Assembly: GCA_903930725.1 (NCBI GenBank)
Contig: CAIYZW010000656.1
Span: 1 to 13,409, forward strand
From: an uncultured Bacteroidota bacterium
GTDB taxonomy: Bacteria > Bacteroidota > Bacteroidia > Bacteroidales > 4484-276
Direction of reading: 5' to 3'
Length of the DNA: 13,409 bases
This document shows positions 7,757-13,409 of the stretch, piece after piece (position 1 is the first letter of the stretch; every line of letters begins with the position of its first letter). The notes beneath the pieces were generated by a model that saw nothing but the letters and a program-made list of their open reading frames with translations, was not told where the DNA came from and did no database searches. The position numbers were made by a program, and so were the translations under genes.

Positions 7757-8507
7757 AAATCATTTTTATGTTTTCAGCCAGCATCCAGCCTACGCTGCCA
7801 TTGGCAATTTTAATTTCGTACCAGTCGCCGACATGATCAGTTATCTGAACTTTTGTACCCGAATGAATCACAAAAAGATCAATGCTTTTATCGCTTGGTG
7901 AACTTTTAACAGTGATGGTTGGTGTAAAAACGATGGCTTCGTGTTCTTTCTTAAACGAATTAAACCGTTCATTAGCCAGCGAATACGATGAAATTGTAAC
8001 GAAAAGGAAAACAATTCCAAGCCAGAACGAATATTTTTTCATCCAAACTACTCCCGATAAAAGAAAAATGAGAGCCATTCCCAAGCCTAAAATAATGAAA
8101 ATAAGGCTTATAATGCCCCACTGATCAACAGTAAAGATGTGTGTAACAGTGTTCCACCAACGCACATAAAAAAGCTCAGGAACTATCTCAATTTTATCAA
8201 CAATATTGTTATTTGCTATTTTAAGATTGAAAAGGATGTCTTCGTTGCCGGGGCTTATTTTATTGGCTTTTTCATAATACAAAATCGCCGAAGCCATATC
8301 TTTAAGTTTAAAGTAGGCATTTCCAAGATTGTAGTAAAGTTTGGAAGATTCAAATCCATTAAGCAGGACTTTTTCATAAAGGTCGGCGGCTTCACGATAG
8401 GAGGCCTCGTTGTATTTTTTATTGGCATCATCAATAAGCAGTTGATTTTCATCGGCTTGCACCGCCAGGGTGCCGAATAAAAATATGATGAACAAGAGTT
8501 TTTTCAT
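7755..8507 (-). CDS. batE: BatE: TPR and SH3-like membrane protein of the aerotolerance operon
   Basis: A 250-residue protein. Residues 1-18 are a signal peptide (ending AVQA). TPR-type helices span about 22-92, including YYNLGNAYFKLKDMASAILYYEKA. Two membrane spans lie at about 130-154 and 159-177. A C-terminal SH3-like domain covers about 190-248 (VKSSPSDKS, then GTKVQITDHVGDWYEIKI, then GSVGWM). This architecture is characteristic of BatE, the last member of the Bacteroides aerotolerance series. The TPR part probably faces the periplasm and binds partner Bat proteins. It starts 14 nt after the batD stop and is the last gene of the operon; its stop codon is built into the terminator. The biochemical role of BatE is not established. 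Confidence 0.9.
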   Translation of the reverse strand: MKKLLFIIFLFGTLAVQADENQLLIDDANKKYNEASYREAADLYEKVLLNGFESSKLYYNLGNAYFKLKDMASAILYYEKANKISPGNEDILFNLKIANNNIVDKIEIVPELFYVRWWNTVTHIFTVDQWGIISLIFIILGLGMALIFLLSGVVWMKKYSFWLGIVFLFVTISSYSLANERFNSFKKEHEAIVFTPTITVKSSPSDKSIDLFVIHSGTKVQITDHVGDWYEIKIANGSVGWMLAENIKMI

Positions 8508-8521
8508 TTTAGATGGAAGAT

Positions 8522-10357
8522 TTATTTGAGTTCCCGCTCAATTTTGATAATTAAACTTAAGGCTTCGTTATAAATATTCTCCATGTTTTCGGATTTATTT
8601 CCCGGGGAAAATCTGGCAAACTCAGTATTGTTAAGTGTTTCGATAAACTGGTTGATGATTTCTTCGTTCACGGATTTTTTCGTTAACCGGTCCTGAATAT
8701 TTTCGATTGATAATTCGGAACGTGGAATAGTAAACTTATCGCTCAGGTAGCCCCACAAAGCCTTCGAAATCTCAACATAAAATTCATTTTCTTTTGCTTC
8801 TTTTAAATACACCGCTGCCGCCTGTAATCGTTTCCGCGAAACTTTTGTGGCTTTCCTGTTTTTCATCAGTGCAACATTACTGCGGCGTTCCAGATTCTTT
8901 CGCCAGATTATTAAAATCAAAACAAAGAGAACAAATGGTAAAAAGAGAAGAACAAAAAACATATTCGACCTGAAAAAGAAAGAACCGACTGGCCTAAGTT
9001 CATAAGGAGCAAGTTTGATGTGCCTGATATCTTTGCCGATGTATTTAATGTCTTCCTGGCTTGCCGAACCGTTGTAAACAATATTGGCAGCGCTGCCATC
9101 GCCTTTCGAAACATTAATTTTGTATTCAGGAGTTATTGTGCTGACGTATTGCCTTTTGTTGATGTCGAAATAGGCGAATTGAACAGGTTTTATCAAGTAA
9201 CTCCCTGGATTGCGTGGTATTACCAGATATTCAAATGTTCTGATGCCCGAAACTCCGCTTGCATCGGATTTGATATTATTTTTTACTTCCGGATCGTAAA
9301 CCTCGAAATCGGTCGGAAAGATCACTTTTGGTGGGTCAATAAGTTCGATATTTCCTTTGCCCTTGAGGGTGTATTTTAATGTAATCGCTTCATTTGCTTT
9401 AACTTCGGTGCGATCAATTTGCGAATCAAAAGTAAAACTGCCCACAGCTCCACTGAAATAATCTGGTTTATCGCTTACCGGCAGAGGTTTAACATCAATT
9501 TTAAGACTATTCGAGAATAGCTTTTTTTCGACATTTTGGTAACGGCTGTTGAAAAACGGGTCATTAAAAAAGCTATCAAAAAACGGATCTGAATTTCTTT
9601 TTTGTGCCTGGGTCCTTACCTGTGCCACACATGTTATTTCGCCGGCTTCGATTGCAATTTCGCCACTTCGTTGGGGGACGAGCGCGAATTTTTTTATCTC
9701 GGCGGTAACATATTCTTTTCCGTTAACGACTTCCTTGGATTGAGCAGCACCAGCCTGTTTTGCCAATAAATCCGTTGACCAGAATCCTGGAAATGATGAT
9801 ACCTTGGATGCATCAATATTTGAAATAGGAATGGTTGTAAAAATTTTGTAAGTAATGATGATTTGCTCTCCCTGCACCGGAGTAGGATTGGTGATGTAAG
9901 CTTTAATAAAAACATCGTTGTCGTTTCCACTTTGAGTCGAAGATTGCCCGCTACCTGAATTTGCCCCCTGATTTCCTTTGACCACTTTTATAGTAAGTAT
10001 GTTGGAATTGTACTGTTTTCCCTGGTAATTGATTGTTGCACCGGAAATTGTAAAAGTCCCTTCTTTGGTTCCTCTCAAAATGTAGGTAAAAACATAGCTG
10101 ACATCGCGCGACACCTGGCCATTAATTATTTGAACACTTGAGCTGGTGGATGTACTCGGCCCGTTTAAAACCTGAAAGTCAGTAAATTCTGGGCCACGAA
10201 ACCCGGTACCTTCGGCATTTACTTTGTATTGAACCTGGAAATTTTCGCCAACGGTTACTGTTGTTTTCGAAAGTGCAGTAAACTGAACATCGTCGGCCAT
10301 TGCTGTGGCAGCAATCCAGAAAAATATTTGCGATACTATAAAAACTATCTTTTTCAT
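8522..10357 (-). CDS. batD: BatD: large membrane-anchored periplasmic protein of the aerotolerance operon
   Basis: A 611-residue protein with a signal peptide (about 1-21, ending ATAMA). A long beta-rich periplasmic region follows, with a family-typical start (VQFTALSKTTVTVGENFQV, from about 24) and the LRGTKEGTFTI strand at about 94-104. Next come an unusual DPFFDSFFNDPFF segment, also seen in other BatD proteins, and later Ig-like strands. A single membrane span lies at about 462-486, followed by a cytoplasmic tail of about 125 residues rich in charged helices (SKALWGYLSDKF, SELSIENIQDRL). This is the BatD/oxygen-tolerance family layout. It lies between batC (65-nt gap) and batE (14-nt gap) on the same strand. 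The family is thought to work with the VWA proteins BatA and BatB in the envelope; the exact function is unknown. Confidence 0.92.
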   Translation of the reverse strand: MKKIVFIVSQIFFWIAATAMADDVQFTALSKTTVTVGENFQVQYKVNAEGTGFRGPEFTDFQVLNGPSTSTSSSVQIINGQVSRDVSYVFTYILRGTKEGTFTISGATINYQGKQYNSNILTIKVVKGNQGANSGSGQSSTQSGNDNDVFIKAYITNPTPVQGEQIIITYKIFTTIPISNIDASKVSSFPGFWSTDLLAKQAGAAQSKEVVNGKEYVTAEIKKFALVPQRSGEIAIEAGEITCVAQVRTQAQKRNSDPFFDSFFNDPFFNSRYQNVEKKLFSNSLKIDVKPLPVSDKPDYFSGAVGSFTFDSQIDRTEVKANEAITLKYTLKGKGNIELIDPPKVIFPTDFEVYDPEVKNNIKSDASGVSGIRTFEYLVIPRNPGSYLIKPVQFAYFDINKRQYVSTITPEYKINVSKGDGSAANIVYNGSASQEDIKYIGKDIRHIKLAPYELRPVGSFFFRSNMFFVLLFLPFVLFVLILIIWRKNLERRSNVALMKNRKATKVSRKRLQAAAVYLKEAKENEFYVEISKALWGYLSDKFTIPRSELSIENIQDRLTKKSVNEEIINQFIETLNNTEFARFSPGNKSENMENIYNEALSLIIKIERELK

Positions 10358-10362
10358 CCTCT

Positions 10363-10419
10363 AATTTTCGATATTTAAACTTACTAATTAATTAATCATT
10401 GTACTACTTGTCGAAAATT
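10363..10419. repeat. Inverted repeat in the batC-batD intergenic gap
   Basis: AATTTTCGA (10363-10371) and TCGAAAATT (10411-10419) are perfect 9-bp inverted arms separated by 39 nt of A/T-rich sequence. They fill most of the 65-nt gap, the widest inside the operon. In the transcript they could form a hairpin just upstream of the batD start, with possible effects on processing or translation. There is no T run, so it is not a terminator, and the pairing is A/T rich and weak. Confidence 0.35.
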
Positions 10420-10422
10420 GGA

Positions 10423-11178
10423 TTACCAGTCTTTCTCTGATTTAATTTTTTTTGCATTTTTAAGCTTTTCGAGCCGGATTTTTTCAAGCGTTTTTTTCTC
10501 ATTATCTTTTAAAGCCTGCAACATACGCTCGGCATCTTCTTTCGATATCTGTTTCATCTGTCCTTGCTGCGGTTGTTGTTGCTGGTCGTTTTTATTTTGC
10601 TGATTCTGATTTTGCTGCTGATCCTGTTTTTGGTCTTGTTTCTGATCCTGCTTTTGATCTTGTTTTTGATCTTGTTTTTGATCTTGTTTTTGATCCTGTT
10701 TTTGGTCTTGCTTCTGATCTTTGTTTTGTTGTTGCTGCTCTTGTTGTTTCAACATCCGCCTGGCATATTCGAGGTTGTATTTCGTGTCCTCGTCGTTAGG
10801 GTTATTGCGGAGTGCATTTTTGTAGGCCTCAATGGCAGGTTCAAATTTTTGGGATTGTAAAAGCGAATTCCCAAGATTATGGTAAGTGCCGGCTTTTTGC
10901 ACAGGTGTAAGGTTTGAAGCAGAAAGTTTTTCGTAAGTTTTTGTTGCTTCATCGTAGCTCTTTTGCTCGTACATTGCCCCGCCAAGGTTGAACTCACTTT
11001 TGGTGGAATTTTGGTTTTTTTCGAGCGCTTTCCTGTAATCAATTTCAGCTTTTTTAAAGTCACCTTCTTTAAAAGCATCGTTGCCACGGCGGATAAATTT
11101 GTTTTCGGCTTGGGCGTCGGCAAATAGGTTTACCCCGCCAATGGCCAGTAAAAGCAATATTATTTTAAAAATATTCAT
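10423..11178 (-). CDS. batC: BatC: TPR protein with Gln/Lys/Asp-rich repeat tail
   Basis: A 251-residue protein from the chosen ATG at 11178. Residues 1-24 form a clean signal peptide (MNIFKIILLLLAIGG, ending DAQA). About three TPR units follow at 25-58, 59-92 and 95-130 (for example NLGNSLLQSQKFEPAIEAYKNAL cut at a typical TPR boundary). Residues 144-206 are low-complexity Q/K/D/N, including eight DQKQ units at 154-185. A charged helical end (about 210-251) closes the protein. A Q-rich tail after TPRs is common in BatC. In-frame ATGs also occur at 11199 and 11226. The latter would overlap batB by 23 nt and add an n-region of 16 residues before the signal peptide, so the 11178 start is preferred, though 11199 is possible. 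The gene starts 25 nt after the batB stop. BatC probably acts as a periplasmic adaptor for the other Bat proteins. Confidence 0.9.
   Translation of the reverse strand: MNIFKIILLLLAIGGVNLFADAQAENKFIRRGNDAFKEGDFKKAEIDYRKALEKNQNSTKSEFNLGGAMYEQKSYDEATKTYEKLSASNLTPVQKAGTYHNLGNSLLQSQKFEPAIEAYKNALRNNPNDEDTKYNLEYARRMLKQQEQQQQNKDQKQDQKQDQKQDQKQDQKQDQKQDQKQDQKQDQQQNQNQQNKNDQQQQPQQGQMKQISKEDAERMLQALKDNEKKTLEKIRLEKLKNAKKIKSEKDW
10620..10715 (-). repeat. Eight 12-bp tandem repeats inside batC (DQKQ units)
   Basis: Eight consecutive 12-bp units close to GATCTTGTTTTT on the plus strand. Three adjacent units (10656-10691) are identical, and the two outer units on each side differ by single bases. Each unit encodes four residues (Asp-Gln-Lys-Gln), so gain or loss of a unit keeps the reading frame. 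The perfect central copies suggest recent slippage or recombination at this site. Confidence 0.85.
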
Positions 11179-11203
11179 ATTCAAAATGTTAAGGCTCATA
11201 AGG

Positions 11204-12256
11204 TTAAACTTTCTTACTATTTTCACCGAAAAGGTTGATATTCCTGAATCGTTTTCCTCTTCTTTCGAAGATAAAAAACTCTAAAAGCAATAAAAATAAG
11301 GCGGGTAATAGAAAGTACTGGAACCTGTCTTCATAATCCGAAAATATTTTCGAATCAAATTCCGTTTTTTCAAGTTTGTTTATTTCGTTGTAAATGGCAT
11401 CAAGACCAGCTTGTGAGTTGTTGGCTCTTACATATTTACCGTTTCCGGTTGCGGCAATTTGCTGCAACGTGGGTTCATCGAGTTTTGTAATAACTGTATT
11501 GTTCGACAAATCTTTTCTAAAACCAATCTGATTGCCATTTTTGTCATAATCGGGAATTGGCGCGCCATCCGGCAAACCCATTCCGATGGTGTAAATCCTG
11601 ATACCCATTTCGGCTGCTTTTTTCGCAGCTTCTACTGCATCGCCTTCATGGTCTTCGCCATCGGTGATGATGATTATAGCTTTTTCGTGATCGTTTTTAT
11701 CAAACATACTAACCGAAAGCTCGATGGCTTCGGCAATCGCGGTGCCCTGGGAGGGAACAAGGTCGGTGTTTATGGTTGAAAGGAACAACTTTGCTGCCGA
11801 ATAATCGGTTGTGATGGGTAGTTGTGTGTAAGCATTTCCGGCAAAAACAACTATTCCGATTCTGTCGTTGCTCAGGTCGTCAACCAATTTTGAGATGGCC
11901 TGCTTGGCGCGCATAAGTCGGCTGGGCTTGATGTCCTGTGCAAGCATACTGTTTGAAACGTCTTCGGCAATAACGAGGTCAATTCCTTTTCGCTTAATTT
12001 TTTCGAGCTTCGAGCCAATTTGAGGGTTGGCTAAACCAATAATAATCAATGAAAAGGCAAGCATTAAAAGGATGAATTTTACTATTGCCCTGCTTTTTGA
12101 TTTATCGGGCATCAGTAAATTAACCAGTCTTGATTCGCCAAACCTAATCATGGCATTTTTTTTCCACGCAAGCATCAACAGGAAAGCTGCGATAAAAACC
12201 GGAATCAGCAAAAACATGTAAAAGTACGCAGGCTCGGCAAATTTCAACATTTGCAT
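11204..12256 (-). CDS. batB: BatB: membrane-anchored von Willebrand factor A protein
   Basis: A 350-residue protein. Two N-terminal membrane spans lie at about 12-31 and 58-76. A VWA domain covers about 90-290, with the metal-binding site formed by D99-x-S101-x-S103 (DVSNS), T172 (GTAIAEA) and D199 (ITDGEDHEG). A C-terminal membrane span lies at about 314-330, followed by a basic tail. It is a tandem paralogue of the preceding batA product, with the same block order (LANPQ/LARPQ, DxSxSML, IKPSRL/LKPNRL, VVFAG, ITTD/LTTD). Glu98, directly before the MIDAS aspartate, replaces the hydrophobic residue present in BatA. The start at 12256 lies 23 nt after the batA stop; Met3 at 12250 is an equally possible start. 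BatB is thought to form a membrane complex with BatA and the TPR partners. Confidence 0.93.
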   Translation of the reverse strand: MQMLKFAEPAYFYMFLLIPVFIAAFLLMLAWKKNAMIRFGESRLVNLLMPDKSKSRAIVKFILLMLAFSLIIIGLANPQIGSKLEKIKRKGIDLVIAEDVSNSMLAQDIKPSRLMRAKQAISKLVDDLSNDRIGIVVFAGNAYTQLPITTDYSAAKLFLSTINTDLVPSQGTAIAEAIELSVSMFDKNDHEKAIIIITDGEDHEGDAVEAAKKAAEMGIRIYTIGMGLPDGAPIPDYDKNGNQIGFRKDLSNNTVITKLDEPTLQQIAATGNGKYVRANNSQAGLDAIYNEINKLEKTEFDSKIFSDYEDRFQYFLLPALFLLLLEFFIFERRGKRFRNINLFGENSKKV

Positions 12257-12279
12257 ATTTTATTTATCTAAGGTTAAAA

Positions 12280-13275
12280 TTATGGAGTTGTTTTAAAAAT
12301 GGTGTTTTTGAGTAAAATTTCGAGGCCAAAAAGTAACATTGCAATTATTGCCAATATCGAAAACTCTTCGGTTTTTTTATGAAACTCGGTAACATCAATT
12401 TTCGATTTTTCCAATTTATCAATTTCGTGATAAATTTCTTTGAGTTTACTGTTGCTGGTGGCTCTGAAATAAATTCCATCAGTCATTTTTGCAACTTGTT
12501 TCAATAGCTCTTCATCAATTTTTACCTCCATGTTTTGATATTGCATTCCGAATGGAGTTTGCACGGGATACGGAGCCATTCCCATACTTCCCACGCCAAT
12601 GGTGTAAATCCGGATGCCGTAAAGTTTTGCAATTTCGGCAGATGAGGCTGGGTCGAGCGCGCCCATATTATTTACGCCATCGGTGAGCAGGATAATAACT
12701 TTGCTGATGGCTTTGCTTTCGCGGAGGCGCGTAACTGCCGTTGCCAGGCCATCACCAAGCGCTGTCCCATCTTCAATCATTCCGCTTTTTACATCTTTAA
12801 ACATATTTGTAAGAATCGAATGATCGGTTGTAAGCGGCACCTGGGTAAAAGTCTCTCCTGCGAAAACAACCAATGCAAAGCGGTCGTTCGAACGGCCGTT
12901 GATGAAATCCTGAGCAACTTGTTTAGCAGCATCAAGGCGGTTGGGCTTGAGGTCTTCGGCCAGCATACTTGTCGAAATGTCGAGGGCTATTACAATATCA
13001 ATTCCTTCGACAGTTACATCTTGCCGGCTTGTTGATGACTGGGGACGGGCAAGCGCAAAAACAAGAAGTCCTACAACAACTACTCTCAAAACAAAAAGCA
13101 AATGATACAAGTATTGGCGGGGCGATTTTGAAACCGAAGCAAAAGGCAGTGTTGTCGAAATTTTTATCTCAGCCTTGCTACGGTTATTTTTATACCAGTA
13201 CCATGCCACCAAAATTGGTATTATGAGCAGCAAATAAAGGTATTCCGGGTTCGCAAATTCTATGTTTTTCAGCAT
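12280..13275 (-). CDS. batA: BatA: membrane-anchored von Willebrand factor A protein
   Basis: A 331-residue protein. An N-terminal block (NIEFANPEYLYLL, spanning the membrane at about 12-28) is typical for BatA. A second span lies at about 58-76 and ends in ALARPQ. The VWA domain covers about 90-285 and has an intact MIDAS: D99-x-S101-x-S103 (DISTS), T171 (GTALGDGL) and D199 (LTDGVNN). A C-terminal span lies at about 306-323. The domain is expected to bind Mg2+ and a protein partner. In other Bacteroidota the operon is often led by a MoxR-type AAA+ ATPase and a DUF58 protein; none is visible here, but the operon continues beyond the right edge. The start is 34 nt after the stop of the upstream partial gene, which suggests co-transcription. 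Confidence 0.94.
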   Translation of the reverse strand: MLKNIEFANPEYLYLLLIIPILVAWYWYKNNRSKAEIKISTTLPFASVSKSPRQYLYHLLFVLRVVVVGLLVFALARPQSSTSRQDVTVEGIDIVIALDISTSMLAEDLKPNRLDAAKQVAQDFINGRSNDRFALVVFAGETFTQVPLTTDHSILTNMFKDVKSGMIEDGTALGDGLATAVTRLRESKAISKVIILLTDGVNNMGALDPASSAEIAKLYGIRIYTIGVGSMGMAPYPVQTPFGMQYQNMEVKIDEELLKQVAKMTDGIYFRATSNSKLKEIYHEIDKLEKSKIDVTEFHKKTEEFSILAIIAMLLFGLEILLKNTIFKTTP

Positions 13276-13309
13276 AGTTTTTAATCTCTAAATTTTGAAA
13301 GGGGATATT

Positions 13310-13409
13310 TTATCCAACCGTTGGTTCAGTTTTTTTTATTTCAACTTCAGTTTCGTTGGTAAGAAGGCTTTTTCGTATCGCAGTATTATCAACAAAATTA
13401 ATGGCATCA
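13310..13409 (-). CDS. C-terminal end of an unidentified gene upstream of batA (cut by window end)
   Basis: The minus strand is open from the right edge to a TAA at 13312-13310, giving the last 32 residues (starting DAINFVDNTAIRK, ending KKTEPTVG). The tail is hydrophilic, with Glu/Lys-rich sequence. It lies 34 nt upstream of batA in the same orientation, so it is probably the preceding operon member. In related operons this place is taken by a small membrane protein that follows moxR and a DUF58 gene, but these few residues do not allow a family call. The other two minus-strand frames here are closed or less convincing. Confidence 0.55.
   Translation of the reverse strand, partial: DAINFVDNTAIRKSLLTNETEVEIKKTEPTVG

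Noticed and set aside
10620..10723. Regular short repeats that might suggest a CRISPR array
   Set aside because: The 12-bp units are contiguous with no spacers and encode a continuous DQKQ tract within batC.
10564..10860. Plus-strand open frame rich in Leu/Ile opposite batC, resembling a small hydrophobic membrane protein
   Set aside because: It is the antisense of the batC Q/K/D repeat; the hydrophobic residues arise from reverse-complemented CAA/GAT codons, and the minus-strand gene is clearly real.
11179..11226. Upstream ATG codons for batC at 11226 and 11199
   Set aside because: The 11226 start overlaps batB and puts a polar extension before an otherwise ideal signal peptide. The 11199 start remains possible but is less economical than 11178.

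Overview
The window looks like a chromosomal piece from a member of the Bacteroidota, probably class Bacteroidia. Three things point there: two secreted proteins end in type A type IX secretion (T9SS) sorting domains, a complete BatA-BatE 'aerotolerance' operon is present, and promoters match the Bacteroidota consensus (TTG, about 20 nt, TAnnTTTG) with A/T-rich leaders and no clear Shine-Dalgarno sequences. No rRNA, tRNA, CRISPR array, insertion sequence or phage gene was seen.

Layout. (1) 1-1280, plus strand: the last 65 codons of a carbamate kinase followed 23 nt later by a complete ornithine carbamoyltransferase, then an intrinsic terminator. Together they fit citrulline breakdown to ornithine plus carbamoyl phosphate and then ATP. 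(2) 1298-6217, minus strand: a two-gene unit for cell-surface or secreted proteins. The promoter-proximal gene is a 1057-residue BNR/sortilin-like beta-propeller protein. The second is a 494-residue protein with four fibronectin-III-like repeats. Both have a signal peptide and a T9SS sorting domain. A predicted promoter at 6187-6217 has a pair of 13-bp direct repeats, exactly 21 bp apart, immediately upstream. (3) 6497-7718, plus strand: a single gene with its own predicted promoter, coding for a secreted papain-fold (C1B, bleomycin-hydrolase-like) protein that keeps the active-site cysteine but appears to have lost the catalytic His, the Asn and the oxyanion Gln. (4) 7755-13409, minus strand: batA-batB-batC-batD-batE in that order, preceded by the C-terminal end of one more gene of the same operon that enters from the right edge.

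The convergent pseudo-peptidase gene and batE share one perfect 16-bp bidirectional terminator that runs into the batE stop codon. In the bat operon, BatA and BatB are membrane-anchored von Willebrand A proteins with intact metal-binding (MIDAS) residues, BatC and BatE carry TPR repeats, and BatD is a large membrane-anchored protein facing the periplasm. The family is thought to form an envelope complex linked to stress or oxygen tolerance, but the molecular function is not established.

The most unusual items are the catalytically degenerate C1B protein, the helically phased direct repeats beside the T9SS-substrate promoter, and the 8-copy 12-bp in-frame tandem repeat in batC.
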